A stretch of 64,000 nucleotides of DNA from Clostridia bacterium (GCA_017436905.1 JAFSCF010000011.1:42824-106823), one strand, 5' to 3'. Counted from the first letter of the stretch, positions 1-8,983 are shown. Numbers and translations: made by a program. Notes: generated by a model not told the origin, from the letters alone.

Positions 1-87
1 GATGTCGTTGTCCATAGTCGCCTGCGTACCCGTTGCGTTTAAGGTGCGGTGCGTTTTTATAATTTTCTTTTCCAGTTCCACGGACAT
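1..87 (-). CDS. Hypothetical protein, N-terminal 29 residues only
   Basis: A minus-strand reading frame starts with ATG at 87-85 and runs off the left edge. An AAGGAGG ribosome-binding site (plus-strand CCTCCTT at 94-100) lies six bases upstream of the ATG, which makes this a convincing gene start. The visible peptide begins MSVELEKKIIKTHRTLNATG and continues TQATMDNDI. I do not recognise the family from this fragment, so no function is proposed. It is transcribed divergently from the permease that starts at 237. Confidence 0.6.
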   Translation of the reverse strand, partial: MSVELEKKIIKTHRTLNATGTQATMDNDI

Positions 88-175
88 GGTAATCCTCCTT
101 TTTATGATAAATTGTATAAATACAGTTTGATACAAAATGTATATGAAAAAAATTCCTGTTTTATAACAAAAAATG

Positions 176-204
176 TGTACAATCTTGCTGAGTTGGTGTA
201 TAAT
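176..204 (+). promoter_or_regulatory. Sigma-A-type promoter of the AI-2E permease
   Basis: TGTACA (176-181) and TATAAT (199-204) are separated by 17 bases, about 30 bases upstream of the ATG at 237. The -10 is perfect and the -35 matches four of six consensus bases. Confidence 0.6.
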
Positions 205-236
205 AATGGTAACTATTCTTTTACGGGGTGATACTG

Positions 237-1397
237 ATGCTTGAAAAACTTAAAGCATTAAAAACAAAAAATACCGCCTCATTCCTGCTTACTGTAGTGG
301 CGGTGATATTTGCATATAAAATTATTATGAACATTGAAGAGGTTGCCATTGCGCTTAAAGGTGTGCTGTCAACTCTTAAAGGGTTGCTTATGCCGTTTAT
401 AGTCGGGGGACTTCTTGCGTACCTTTTAAACCCAGCCGTAACCTTTTTCGAAAAAAAGGTATTCGGCAAAATCAAAAAACTCAAAATGGGCAAAACTACT
501 TTAAGCCTGATCGTAGTATATGCCATTGCGGCGGCTGTGCTTGTGCTGATACTTAATATGCTGATACCTCTGCTGGTTAAAAGTGTTGCCGACATTATAA
601 GCCATATGCCCGACTATTTTAACAGGTTGATGGAACTGCGCAACGGCGAGTGGAACCATTCTGTTGTAGGCAAACTGGTTTTCAATGCCATTGCGGCGGC
701 TGAAAAGGAACTCTCGGCATTTTTCAGCAATTACAAGTTCACCTCGTTAAATCCCGCTATTACTGAAATCGTTGGCGGTGTGGTAAGTGCAACCGGCACT
801 ATACTCGACCTTATTTTCGGCGTTATAATATCTGTGTATTTTATATTGGAAAAGAACAATCTGCTTTCGGGCGTTAAGCGTATAACACGTGCATTTTTAA
901 AACCCGAAAATTCCGACAAACTTGGCGGCTACGCTATGGAAGCACACGGAATATTCTCACGCTTTATTGTTGGTAAGACTATAGACTCGCTTATTATCGG
1001 CGTTATCTGCTTTGTCGGATTAAAGATGCTGCGTGTAGACAACAGTGCGCTCTACAGCGTTATCGTGGGCGTTACGAATATGATTCCCTATTTCGGCCCG
1101 TTTATCGGCGCTATCCCTGTTGTACTGCTGGTGCTTTTTGAATCGCCGTTGCAGGCAGTTTGGGTAGGACTTTTCATATTCGCTCTGCAGCAGTTCGACG
1201 GAATGATTTTAGGACCTAAAATCCTTGGTGATTCTATTGATTTAAGCCCGTTCTGGATTATATTTGCCATCCTTATAGGTGGCGGATTATTTGGTGTTGT
1301 AGGTATGTTTTTGGGCGCGCCTGCGCTGGCGGTTATACTGCTTGCGATTAACAGGTTTTTAGACAGACGCATAAAAGAAAAAGAAGAACAAGAATAA
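237..1397 (+). CDS. AI-2E family transporter (YtvI/PerM-like permease)
   Basis: Polytopic membrane protein of about 386 residues with the usual AI-2E-type layout: two early membrane helices, a long soluble segment around residues 140-210, then five or so closely packed helices. The late region contains the family-typical motifs NMIPYFGPFIGAIP and LQQFDGMILGPKILG. Family members include autoinducer-2 exporters and Na+/H+ antiporters, so the substrate cannot be assigned. ATG at 237 is preferred over GTG at 228, because GGGGTG at 225-230 is the likely Shine-Dalgarno and would overlap the GTG. The gene is monocistronic and ends in a strong two-way terminator shared with rnj. Confidence 0.85.
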   Translation: MLEKLKALKTKNTASFLLTVVAVIFAYKIIMNIEEVAIALKGVLSTLKGLLMPFIVGGLLAYLLNPAVTFFEKKVFGKIKKLKMGKTTLSLIVVYAIAAAVLVLILNMLIPLLVKSVADIISHMPDYFNRLMELRNGEWNHSVVGKLVFNAIAAAEKELSAFFSNYKFTSLNPAITEIVGGVVSATGTILDLIFGVIISVYFILEKNNLLSGVKRITRAFLKPENSDKLGGYAMEAHGIFSRFIVGKTIDSLIIGVICFVGLKMLRVDNSALYSVIVGVTNMIPYFGPFIGAIPVVLLVLFESPLQAVWVGLFIFALQQFDGMILGPKILGDSIDLSPFWIIFAILIGGGLFGVVGMFLGAPALAVILLAINRFLDRRIKEKEEQE

Positions 1398-1403
1398 TAA
1401 AGC

Positions 1404-1425
1404 GGGACGATGTGGGCATCGTCCC
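1404..1425. repeat. Short GC-rich intergenic hairpin
   Basis: GGGACGATG and CATCGTCCC form a perfect 9-bp stem around TGGG just after the permease stop. It sits directly next to the terminator and is not followed by its own T run. I recall similar GGGAC...GTCCC hairpins next to CCCTAC between genes in other gut Clostridia, but could not search for them here. Confidence 0.5.
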
Positions 1426-1431
1426 CTACAA

Positions 1432-1464
1432 AAAAGGCAGAAACAAAAATTGTTTCTGCCTTTT
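1432..1464. terminator. Bidirectional intrinsic terminator (permease / rnj)
   Basis: A perfect 15-bp inverted repeat, AAAAGGCAGAAACAA and TTGTTTCTGCCTTTT, with a 3-base loop. It lies between convergent genes, with A and T tails on both sides, so it can serve both directions. Confidence 0.85.
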
Positions 1465-1473
1465 AAATATTTT

Positions 1474-3138
1474 TTACACGTCCATTATAATCGGTATTAT
1501 CATCGGGCTGCGTTTTGTTTCTTCAAACAGGCACTCCGATATTTTATTTTTAAGATTATTTTTAATAGTAGCCCAGTCGTAGATTTTATTCTTTTTACAT
1601 ATTTCCATACAGTTTACTACCACCGAACGCAAATTATCCATCAAATCGCCCGACTCACGCACATATACAAATCCTCTTGAGATTATCTCAGGCTGACCTA
1701 CAAGCGAGTGCGTTTCTTGTGAAATTGACACAACCACGATTATCACACCGTCTTCGGATAGACGTTTTCTGTCACGCAGAACGATATTTCCTACATCGCC
1801 CACACCAAGGCCGTCTACAAGCGTTATGCCAGAAGGCACTGCACCCGATATTCTTGCACTGTCACGTGTAAGTTCAAGTACTTTGCCGTTTTCCATAATG
1901 AAAATGTTCTTTTTATCAATACCCAAATACGTAGCAAGGTTTGCGTGTGTTTTTAAAAAACTGTACTCGCCGTGCACGGGGATGAAATACTTGGGTTTGG
2001 TAAGCGCAAGCATAATTTTAAGTTCTTCCTGGCAAGCATGGCCCGAAACGTGCAGTTCGGCACTTCTGTCGTGGATAACATCTGCGCCTTTTTTCATAAG
2101 TTCGTTTACTACGTTGGCAACCAGTTTTTCGTTACCCGGTATAGGGTTTGCCGAAATTATAACCAAATCTCCCGCTACAATCTCTACCTTTTTATGGTCG
2201 GAGTACGCCATGCGGTACAGCGCACTCATTGTTTCGCCCTGACTACCCGTTGTTATAATAACTATCTGGCTTGGGCGGTATTTTTTAACATCGTCTATAT
2301 CTATCAGGATATTATCCGGGATTGTCATATACCCTAAGTTTATTGCCGTTTCAAGCACGTTCAGCATACTCCTGCCCGAAAGTGCCACCTTGCGGTTTGT
2401 TTTATGCGCCGCCGTTATAATCTGTTGCACCCTATGTATGTTGGATGCAAATGTTGCTACGATTATGCGCTGTTTGGTGGATTTGAAAACGTCGTCAAGT
2501 TTTATGCCTACCGAACGCTCTGACATTGTAAATCCGGGGCGCTCTGCATTGGTGGAATCGCTCATGAGTGCCAGTACGCCTTTTTTGCCAAGTTGACCAA
2601 GACGTGTTAAGTCTATCATCTCGCCCGCTATGGGGGTAGAGTCTATTTTAAAGTCGCCTGTATGCACTATTGTTCCCACAGGGGTTGTGATGGCAACTGC
2701 AACTGCGTCTGCAATAGAGTGGTTAGAGCGTATAAATTCAACATTAAATCCGCCCACTTTGAAAATATCGCCCGGTATTTTGCGGATAAGTTGTGTAGTA
2801 GACAGCAAGCCGTGCTCTTTTAATTTATTCTGTACCAGACCGAGTGTGAGGTTTGTGCCGTAGATTGGCACATTTATCATTTTTAAAAAGAACGGTATAG
2901 CTCCTATATGGTCCTCGTGACCGTGTGTGAGCACTATGCCCTTTACCTTGTGATGGTTCTTCACCAAATACGTGAAGTCGGGAATTACAAGGTCTATTCC
3001 CAGCATCTCCTCATCGGGGAAAGCCATTCCGCAGTCAATAAGCAAAATTTCGTTACCGTACTCTATAACAGTAAGGTTTTTGCCAACCTCGTTTAAGCCG
3101 CCCAGAGGAATTATTTTAAGTTTTGATGTTTTTGCCAC
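1474..3138 (-). CDS. rnj: Ribonuclease J
   Basis: Metallo-beta-lactamase/beta-CASP ribonuclease of 554 residues, the usual RNase J length. It acts in the cytoplasm in mRNA turnover and rRNA/tRNA processing, as a 5'-3' exonuclease and an endonuclease. The N-terminus carries the metal motif HGHEDHIG (about residue 73), then HTGDFK and LMSDSTN. The beta-CASP region includes ATFASNIHRVQQI and the late motif HVSGHA, followed by PVHGEY. GTG at 3138 is chosen because AAGGAGG (3145-3151 on the complement) is correctly spaced. Only one copy is seen, so J1 versus J2 cannot be told. Confidence 0.95.
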   Translation of the reverse strand: MAKTSKLKIIPLGGLNEVGKNLTVIEYGNEILLIDCGMAFPDEEMLGIDLVIPDFTYLVKNHHKVKGIVLTHGHEDHIGAIPFFLKMINVPIYGTNLTLGLVQNKLKEHGLLSTTQLIRKIPGDIFKVGGFNVEFIRSNHSIADAVAVAITTPVGTIVHTGDFKIDSTPIAGEMIDLTRLGQLGKKGVLALMSDSTNAERPGFTMSERSVGIKLDDVFKSTKQRIIVATFASNIHRVQQIITAAHKTNRKVALSGRSMLNVLETAINLGYMTIPDNILIDIDDVKKYRPSQIVIITTGSQGETMSALYRMAYSDHKKVEIVAGDLVIISANPIPGNEKLVANVVNELMKKGADVIHDRSAELHVSGHACQEELKIMLALTKPKYFIPVHGEYSFLKTHANLATYLGIDKKNIFIMENGKVLELTRDSARISGAVPSGITLVDGLGVGDVGNIVLRDRKRLSEDGVIIVVVSISQETHSLVGQPEIISRGFVYVRESGDLMDNLRSVVVNCMEICKKNKIYDWATIKNNLKNKISECLFEETKRSPMIIPIIMDV

Positions 3139-3207
3139 AATAATCCTCCTTGTAGTTAAGTTTTATTCTCTCTTGCAAGGTGTGTAAAAGAGTGTTGCGT
3201 TCTTATG

Positions 3208-3258
3208 CATTTGTGTCGGAGTTTGCCTAAACATCTCAAGCAAACGAAGACACAAATG
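3208..3258. repeat. Conserved-loop hairpin C1 (short-loop type)
   Basis: CATTTGTGTC (3208-3217) pairs with GACACAAATG (3249-3258). After a 3x3 internal loop, GTTTGC pairs with GCAAAC. The 13-nt loop is CTAAACATCTCAA, nearly the same as in the hairpin at 40904 although the stems share nothing. It lies about 70 bases upstream of the rnj start, on the 5' side of that gene. Confidence 0.65.
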
Positions 3259-3287
3259 TATTTATATCTGACAAAAATTTTCATAAT

Positions 3288-3344
3288 GGATATTTGTATA
3301 TAATTCAACTGACGATATTCAGGTTTAATTATACACAAATATCC
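3288..3344. repeat. Conserved-loop hairpin C2 (diverged)
   Basis: A 22-bp stem (3288-3309 with 3323-3344, two mismatches) closes the loop TGACGATATTCAG. With the closing C it matches the family loop CTGAGTATATTTAT at about 10 of 14 positions, so it is a possible decayed member of the same family. The gap 3139-3477 otherwise holds only AT-rich sequence and presumably the rnj promoter, which I could not place confidently. Confidence 0.45.
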
Positions 3345-3439
3345 TGTGATGTAATATACACTACAACTTTATTTACCTTGCTTTTTAATTATTTCCAAAA
3401 ATATGTAATCAAATACATATAAAAGAGTCATTATTTATA

Positions 3440-3459
3440 AAGGGGCATAAAAACCCCTT
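3440..3459 (-). terminator. Possible weak terminator after the OGG-type glycosylase
   Basis: AAGGGG and CCCCTT flank an 8-base spacer just past the stop codon of the minus-strand glycosylase gene. The T tract on the minus strand is interrupted, so terminator strength is doubtful. Confidence 0.35.
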
Positions 3460-3477
3460 GGTTTTAAAGTTTGGTTT

Positions 3478-4356
3478 TTAATTATTTTCGCGTGCGTAAT
3501 AGAAGAGGTACTGCTGCGCAATACCGCTGTTTGTGCCAAACTTCTCTTTGGCAAACGCACTTATCTGCTTTAAAGACGCACCCTCGCCAAGGTAGAGTTC
3601 ACGCACAATTCTCTGCACCCATACGTCCACGGGGAAAGCATCTCCCTTTTGCAGAGAAAAAAGCATTGTGCAGTCTGCCACCTTTGGTCCTACGCCTTTT
3701 ATCTTCATAAGTTCAGCCTTTGCCGTATCTGTGGGCAAAGCACTGAGTTTTTCTAAGTTAATCTCGCCTGAGGCAACTTTCCTCGAAGCGTCTATTATAT
3801 ACGATGTACGGTATCCTGCGTTAATAGGTGCAAGGTCATCTTCTGTAAGGCTTGCAAGTGTTTCGCAATCGGGAAAAGTATAATAATCTTTTCCGCCGAA
3901 CGAAATCTTTTCGCCGAACAGTTCGCACATTTTTTTAATTATCTTTTTAATCCTCGGAATCTGGTTTTGTGTGGATATCACAAAAGATATCAGGCACTCG
4001 AACGGTTCCTGATTTAAAAGCCTTATCCCCCAGCCGAAATCCATTGCACGTCTAAGGTGGTCGTCACTCGACAACTCTGCCTTAATAGTGCCGTAGTCTG
4101 TGTTCAGGTCGAGATACCTGCACCAGAAATTTAAAAAATCATCTTCACTGCAGTTTGAAAGGCATAATTTGCCGTCCTCTGCTTTAATATTTATAATCTT
4201 ACCCTGCGCAATTCCTGTAAAACTGCCGTCCTCCTCCTGCTCCCAACGGAAGCACTGACCGCACAGAAAAGTGTGCACGGGGTCAAAATGTTCAAGATTT
4301 GAAATTGTAACGGTGGCTGCGGCGCTGTCGTATTCATAACTATATCCGTAACCCAT
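3478..4356 (-). CDS. ogg: 8-oxoguanine DNA glycosylase/AP lyase, OGG1 type
   Basis: About 292 residues with the OGG N-terminal domain (TFLCGQCFRWEQEEDG) followed by a helix-hairpin-helix-GPD domain. The hairpin MKIKGVGPKVADC carries the Schiff-base lysine (GPK), and PVDVWVQRI supplies the catalytic aspartate, in the same order and spacing as human OGG1. It would excise 8-oxoguanine opposite C and cut the abasic site. The start at 4356 (MGYGYS) follows GGTGAT. An upstream ATG at 4446 would extend into the neighbouring flippase gene and adds a cysteine-rich tail unlike the family, so it is rejected. It is co-oriented with the flippase gene upstream. Confidence 0.85.
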   Translation of the reverse strand: MGYGYSYEYDSAAATVTISNLEHFDPVHTFLCGQCFRWEQEEDGSFTGIAQGKIINIKAEDGKLCLSNCSEDDFLNFWCRYLDLNTDYGTIKAELSSDDHLRRAMDFGWGIRLLNQEPFECLISFVISTQNQIPRIKKIIKKMCELFGEKISFGGKDYYTFPDCETLASLTEDDLAPINAGYRTSYIIDASRKVASGEINLEKLSALPTDTAKAELMKIKGVGPKVADCTMLFSLQKGDAFPVDVWVQRIVRELYLGEGASLKQISAFAKEKFGTNSGIAQQYLFYYARENN

Positions 4357-4408
4357 AAAAATCACCAATATATAGTATATCATACATTTTTGGCGTGCAC
4401 AAGTGTTT

Positions 4409-5686
4409 TCACAAAATTTTCTTGAGGCGTTTAAATGAAAGAGCAAGGTTTAAAAGTTCGCTTCCGTAGAGAACGGCGATATAGCCGTATATGCCAGTAT
4501 GCGGCAACAGTAAATAAATTATCGGCACACGCAGAGCAGAGTCAATTATATTAATTTTAAGCGAATAGACCTGCTGATTAAGTCCTTTTAAAAGTCCGTC
4601 TGTAACAGAGTCTATATACATCGGTACTGTAAGCAACGCAAGTGCGGTTATGTAGTTGCCTGCCTGAACGTCGCCGTATAGTGCAATGGCAAGTTTTCTG
4701 CCGAATATTATAAGCACAACCGCTATGATTGATGCAAACACAAATGTGTATTTAAGTGATGCGGTCGCCGCACGGCGAACACTGTTTTTGTTTTCTTTTG
4801 CTTTCCTTGCGGATATTTCAGGAACAAGCAAAGACGTAAAAGACTGTAGAAACACATACGGAAAAGTTATAATCGGCATCGCCATAGCCTTAACCGTGCC
4901 ATAACGTGCAAGTGCGTTTGTAGTGCCTGATTTTGTAAGTGCTGATGGAATAAGCAGATTTTCCGCTGCAACGAGTCCCGAACGCAGGTACGAGCCTGCT
5001 GCCACCGGCATAGATATGCCAAGAACAGAGCGAAGTCCGTGTTTGCTTTGTATGTATGAGTTGTGTCGCCGTGTTGAGATTGCATACATAGCAATATCGC
5101 ACACACACGCCGTAACTGCAGAAAGTGCAAGCCCCACAGCCGATATAAAAACGCCCGTCTGCTGTGTGCCGAGCACTTTCATAAGTGCAAGCATTATAAA
5201 CATATACGAAAACTCTTCTGCTATACGACTTACAGTTATGCACGAAACTTTTTGTATCCCCGTAAAATACCCACGCAAAACGCCCGATACCGATATAAAC
5301 GGCAATGCAAGAGAAAGGATTTTAAGAGGCAGAGATGTGCGTGGTTCATCAAGCATATGCACAGAGATTTTATCTGCAAAAGCAAACACAAACATGCACG
5401 AGGCAAACCCGAATACAAGGCTTATAGCAAGGCATTTTTTAACTATTTTTCCCGATGCTCTGCGGCTTGCAGATTCGGAAACCAGCCTTGTTGCCGCCAA
5501 CGGCACGCCCGACATTGCCACGGTTAAAGCAAACGAGTAAACCGACATCACCAGATGAAAAAGCCCCATCTGTGCTGCACCGAATTTGCCCGATACGTAT
5601 ACGGAAAAACCCATTGACATGGATTGTATTACAAGCATAGATAATGTAAGCGACATTACCCCTGTCACGAATTCTTTTCTTTTCAT
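4409..5686 (-). CDS. SpoVB-like polysaccharide flippase (MOP superfamily)
   Basis: 425-residue membrane protein with roughly 12 hydrophobic segments, of the oligosaccharidyl-lipid/polysaccharide exporter group that includes SpoVB and MurJ/YtgP. The N-terminus (GVMSLTLSMLVIQ) and the repeated segments GVPLAATRLVSE and TFPYVFLQSFTSLLVPEIS resemble SpoVB. SpoVB is needed for spore cortex synthesis in Bacillus. Whether this copy acts in sporulation or in general lipid-linked glycan export is open. It is somewhat shorter than typical SpoVB (about 500 residues). The start follows AAGGAACGTGAAG. Confidence 0.75.
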   Translation of the reverse strand: MKRKEFVTGVMSLTLSMLVIQSMSMGFSVYVSGKFGAAQMGLFHLVMSVYSFALTVAMSGVPLAATRLVSESASRRASGKIVKKCLAISLVFGFASCMFVFAFADKISVHMLDEPRTSLPLKILSLALPFISVSGVLRGYFTGIQKVSCITVSRIAEEFSYMFIMLALMKVLGTQQTGVFISAVGLALSAVTACVCDIAMYAISTRRHNSYIQSKHGLRSVLGISMPVAAGSYLRSGLVAAENLLIPSALTKSGTTNALARYGTVKAMAMPIITFPYVFLQSFTSLLVPEISARKAKENKNSVRRAATASLKYTFVFASIIAVVLIIFGRKLAIALYGDVQAGNYITALALLTVPMYIDSVTDGLLKGLNQQVYSLKINIIDSALRVPIIYLLLPHTGIYGYIAVLYGSELLNLALSFKRLKKIL

Positions 5687-5735
5687 TCTTCACGTTCCTT
5701 ATATTTATAAAGCAAATAAAGTCAGACGTCTTCAA

Positions 5736-5794
5736 ACAAGCAATGATATTTTTACACCTGAGTATATTTATGTGTAAAAATATCATTGGCTTGT
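5736..5794. repeat. Conserved-loop hairpin C3
   Basis: A 22-bp stem with one bulged base (ACAAGC-AATGATATTTTTACAC with its complement at 5772-5794) closes the exact consensus loop CTGAGTATATTTAT (5758-5771). It lies between divergent genes, so it is not in a terminator position for either. The rest of the 5687-5994 gap is AT-rich and holds the rsmD promoter. Confidence 0.75.
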
Positions 5795-5931
5795 CAGTCT
5801 GTACAGTTTTATTGCACATTAATCTTAAAATAAGTATATGAACAACTACTGAAATAAAGAATAAGTAATGTAAAACAGCAATGTATAAATCGTGAATTAT
5901 GTTACAATATGCCGAAGAAACGAATTTTCGC

Positions 5932-5960
5932 TTGACAAAACGCACATATAACTATATAAT
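5932..5960 (+). promoter_or_regulatory. Sigma-A promoter of the rsmD operon
   Basis: Perfect TTGACA (5932-5937) and TATAAT (5955-5960), 17 bases apart, 35 bases upstream of the TTG start. It probably drives the run of genes from rsmD to trmR. Confidence 0.9.
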
Positions 5961-5994
5961 AAAATCAGTATTATCATAGGAGTGGTATGGTTAA

Positions 5995-6540
5995 TTGAGA
6001 ATTATATCAGGCAGAGCAAGAGGAACAAATCTTTTCGCTCCTGAGGGGCTCGACACCCGCCCCACGCTCGACAGAGTGCGTGAGGCGATATTCAGTATGA
6101 TATTTACCCGTACAGACGGTGCACGTGTGCTTGACCTTTTTGCTGGCAGCGGCGCTATGGGGTTAGAGGCGCTCAGCCGTGGTGCTGTGGCTGCAGATTT
6201 TGTGGATATTTCGCCAAAAGCCTGCGAGTGTGTGCGCAAAAATCTTGAAAAAACACGTCTTGAAAGTGCTAAGGTTTCAAATACTGATTTTAAGACTTTT
6301 TTAAGTAACTGTAACGGGTGTTATGACATCATATTTTTAGACCCGCCCTATGAAGCCGGATATTACAGCACTGCGCTGGATATTATAAAAGAACGCTCAT
6401 TGCTTGGTGACGACGGAATTATTGTATTGGAGTGTTCTGAACCAGACGGGTTTGACTGCCGTGGATTTGAGGTTTACCGTCAGCGCAAGTACGGCAAGGC
6501 GGCTGTGTATCTTTTGCAGACAAAGGAGAAAACTCTATGA
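5995..6540 (+). CDS. rsmD: 16S rRNA m2G966 methyltransferase RsmD
   Basis: 181-residue class I SAM-dependent methyltransferase. It begins [10 protein letters not shown], with the family-typical [15 protein letters not shown]. The SAM-binding loop is [20 protein letters not shown] and the catalytic motif IV is [11 protein letters not shown]. RsmD methylates N2 of G966 in 16S rRNA within the small subunit. The start is TTG at 5995. The only nearby ATG (5987) hits a stop after three codons, and AGGAG lies at 5978-5982. The gene overlaps coaD by four bases (ATGA), the classic rsmD-coaD pair of Firmicutes. Confidence 0.93.
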   Translation: MRIISGRARGTNLFAPEGLDTRPTLDRVREAIFSMIFTRTDGARVLDLFAGSGAMGLEALSRGAVAADFVDISPKACECVRKNLEKTRLESAKVSNTDFKTFLSNCNGCYDIIFLDPPYEAGYYSTALDIIKERSLLGDDGIIVLECSEPDGFDCRGFEVYRQRKYGKAAVYLLQTKEKTL

Positions 6541-7031
6541 AAAACATCGCTGTGTATCCCGGTTCGTTTGATCCGGTTACAAACGGACATCTTGATATTA
6601 TTAAAAGAGCAAGCAGAGTTTTTGAAAAAGTTTATGTTGCAATACTTGTAAACAGTGCAAAATCACCTATGTTTACAGAAGAAGAACGTGCTGATATGAT
6701 AAGGCGCTCCGTTGCAGCAATGGGGCTTAAAAATGTGGAAGTGCACATTTTCAGCGGACTTTTGGTGGACTTTATATCACAAAAAGGTGCTAATGTTATT
6801 GTAAAAGGTTTGCGTGCCGTGTCGGATTTTGAGTACGAATTCCAGATGGCGCTGATGAACCATAAGTTGCTGCGTGAGGTTGAAACGATGTTTATGATGA
6901 CCAGCAACAAATATTCATATCTCAGTTCCAGCATTGTTAAAGAGGTTGCCAAGTACGGCGGCAATTTAAGCGGTCTGGTGCCTGACGATTTGATAGATGA
7001 AATTACCAAACGTGCTATGCAGAAAAAATAA
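6537..7031 (+). CDS. coaD: Phosphopantetheine adenylyltransferase
   Basis: 164 residues, full family length. It makes dephospho-CoA from 4'-phosphopantetheine and ATP, the penultimate step of CoA synthesis. The nucleotidyltransferase motif is [19 protein letters not shown] at the N-terminus, [15 protein letters not shown] follows, and the late [11 protein letters not shown] motif is present. The last CoA enzyme, CoaE, is encoded separately at 51361. The gene is translationally coupled to rsmD by the ATGA overlap. Confidence 0.96.
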   Translation: MKNIAVYPGSFDPVTNGHLDIIKRASRVFEKVYVAILVNSAKSPMFTEEERADMIRRSVAAMGLKNVEVHIFSGLLVDFISQKGANVIVKGLRAVSDFEYEFQMALMNHKLLREVETMFMMTSNKYSYLSSSIVKEVAKYGGNLSGLVPDDLIDEITKRAMQKK

Positions 7032-7062
7032 ATATACCACTTTTGAAAGGATTGGTGAACAA

Positions 7063-7557
7063 ATGGAAAGAGGTACCGATATAATCGAATTATTGAGCGA
7101 ACTGGAGGATATTATAGACAACGGCTTTGAATTCCCCATTATTCACAAAACATTTGTGAACAAAGAAGAAATAATGGAGATTATCAGAGATATAAGTTTA
7201 CATATCCCCGAGGAAGTTCGTGTGGCAAAAACAGTTGCCGAGGACAGACAGAGAATTTTAAGTGACGCTCAGCAGAAGGCTGACCTCATCATCAAAGGCG
7301 CTGAGGAGAAAATCGTTTCTTTAATTGACGAGCACGAGATTACAAAACGTGCCAATGCTAAAGCAAACGAGATTATCGCCGCTGCTCAGGCAAACAGCCG
7401 TGAAATAAGACTCGGCACTTTGCAGTTTGCAGATGATGTGCTTAAAAAAGCAGAACTCGGTCTGCGTGATGTAAACGCACAGTCAAGCGCAAGCCTTACA
7501 AAACTTACCGATACACTTCGCAACAGCAGGGCGGAACTTCAAAATGGCAAACGCTGA
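7063..7557 (+). CDS. Coiled-coil protein of unknown function
   Basis: 164-residue, strongly charged protein with long predicted helices and no membrane segment. The middle (about residues 60-130) is rich in Ala, Glu, Lys and Gln, as in stalk subunits of rotary ATPases or DivIVA-like proteins, which is why homologues are often loosely named ATPase. A small conserved-looking head includes LLSELEDIIDNG. The start at 7063 follows AAAGGA. The 3' end overlaps the glutamate kinase gene by 14 bases. I recall similar genes next to coaD in other Clostridia. The function is unknown. Confidence 0.7.
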   Translation: MERGTDIIELLSELEDIIDNGFEFPIIHKTFVNKEEIMEIIRDISLHIPEEVRVAKTVAEDRQRILSDAQQKADLIIKGAEEKIVSLIDEHEITKRANAKANEIIAAAQANSREIRLGTLQFADDVLKKAELGLRDVNAQSSASLTKLTDTLRNSRAELQNGKR

Positions 7558-8332
7558 TAAAATTAAAAGAGCAGTTATAAAAGTAGGTACGTCTACCCTC
7601 ACTTACGAGGGTGGCCGCCTTAATATACGCCGAATTGAAAAACTGGTTAAAACTATTGCCGATATCCGCAACAGCGGTATAGAGGTGGTACTGGTTTCTT
7701 CAGGTGCTATAGGTGTTGGTATGGGTAAGGCAGGCATTGCCAAACGTCCCGACTGCACCAGAGAAAAACAGGCACTTGCGGCGATTGGTCAGTGTGAACT
7801 TATGAATTTTTACAGTACAATCTTTGAAAATTACTCTCACACAGTTGCGCAGATACTTTTAACCCGTGACGTTACAGATAAAGAGCAGATGCGCACCAAT
7901 GCAAAAAACACGTTTGAGATGCTGTTTTCTTTAAACGCAATCCCGATTGTAAACGAAAATGATACCATCTCTACCGAGCAGATTGAGTTTGGCGATAACG
8001 ACACACTCTCTGCCATAGTTGCAGAACTTGTGGGGGCTGATTTGCTTGTATTGCTCTCTGATATAGATGGTCTGTATGATAAAGACCCGCACAAATTTGA
8101 TGACGCACGCATAATTGACGAGGTTGCGGAGATTACGGACGACATACATGCACTTGCAGGCGGTACGGGAACATCCCGTGGTACTGGCGGTATGGTAACC
8201 AAGATTGCCGCTGCCGAAACTGCCACAAACGCAGGTGTTGATATGATTATCACCAACGGTGCAGACCCCGACATTCTCTACGATATATTCGACGGTAAAA
8301 AAGTAGGAACTTTATTCAGGAAGAAGATATGA
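7544..8332 (+). CDS. proB: Glutamate 5-kinase, short form without PUA domain
   Basis: 262-residue amino-acid kinase domain. It would phosphorylate glutamate to gamma-glutamyl phosphate, the first step of proline synthesis. Motifs seen are VIKVGTSTLT at the N-terminus, VSSGAIGVGMGKAG, IPIVNENDTIS (glutamate and phosphate site) and GTGGMVTKIAAAE. It ends right after the kinase fold, so the C-terminal PUA domain present in the roughly 370-residue E. coli and B. subtilis enzymes is missing. The next enzyme, ProA, is not in this window. The gene overlaps both neighbours, which indicates tight translational coupling. Confidence 0.88.
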   Translation: MANADKIKRAVIKVGTSTLTYEGGRLNIRRIEKLVKTIADIRNSGIEVVLVSSGAIGVGMGKAGIAKRPDCTREKQALAAIGQCELMNFYSTIFENYSHTVAQILLTRDVTDKEQMRTNAKNTFEMLFSLNAIPIVNENDTISTEQIEFGDNDTLSAIVAELVGADLLVLLSDIDGLYDKDPHKFDDARIIDEVAEITDDIHALAGGTGTSRGTGGMVTKIAAAETATNAGVDMIITNGADPDILYDIFDGKKVGTLFRKKI

Positions 8333-8925
8333 TTGAAAAACTTTTAACATCAATGCGCGGTTATGCGCACGAAAATTATGTACCCATAGTCCGCCCCGAA
8401 ACGGAGCGGATTTTGTGTTCAATAATAGAAAAAATTAAGCCCAAACGTATGCTCGAACTCGGTGCTGCGATTGGGTATTCTGCTATATCGTTCAGCCGTT
8501 ATATTGCAGATGACGGCATTATCATAACGGTTGAGCGTGACGAGCAGCGTGCCGCTATGGCAAGGCGCAATATCGCCGAGGCAAACCTTACAGGCAAAAT
8601 CCGACTTATAGAGGACGACGCACTTACTCTTTTGCGTTCAATGGATAACAAAGTGGATATAATATTTTTAGATGCCGATAAGTCGCATTATATAGAATAT
8701 TACGAAGACTGCCTGCGTCTGCTCTCCGACGACGGAATTATAATTGCAGATAACGTGCTTTTTGCAGGGCTTGTCGAAAAAGAGGGCGAAGTAGAGCATA
8801 AACACAGAACGATTGTTACTAATCTGCGCCTTTTTATAAAAACTGTGCAGGCGGACGAAAGAGTAACAAGCGAACTTTTGAAAACTGAAGACGGAATTAT
8901 GATTATTAGGAAGAAAAGGAAATAA
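8329..8925 (+). CDS. trmR: tRNA 5-hydroxyuridine methyltransferase (TrmR/YrrM-like O-methyltransferase)
   Basis: 198-residue class I O-methyltransferase of the COMT-like family. The SAM site is MLELGAAIGYSAISF, the acidic ribose-binding residue is in VERDEQR, and the metal/catalytic region is FLDADKSHYIEYY followed by DDGIIIADNVLF. In Bacillus the homologue TrmR converts wobble 5-hydroxyuridine to 5-methoxyuridine in tRNA and is encoded beside the U32 hydroxylases TrhP1/TrhP2. Here a U32 protein lies one gene downstream (9333), which supports that role rather than small-molecule methylation. It overlaps proB by four bases. Confidence 0.8.
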   Translation: MIEKLLTSMRGYAHENYVPIVRPETERILCSIIEKIKPKRMLELGAAIGYSAISFSRYIADDGIIITVERDEQRAAMARRNIAEANLTGKIRLIEDDALTLLRSMDNKVDIIFLDADKSHYIEYYEDCLRLLSDDGIIIADNVLFAGLVEKEGEVEHKHRTIVTNLRLFIKTVQADERVTSELLKTEDGIMIIRKKRK

Positions 8926-8983
8926 AGAGGATACTGATTATAAACCAAAATATGTCGGATTTTGTCAAAAGGAGAAAAGAAAC

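Noticed and set aside
1..87. Assigning a function to the truncated gene at the left edge
   Set aside because: Only 29 residues are visible and I could not match them to a family; a resemblance to a phosphofructokinase DNDI motif is at the wrong position.
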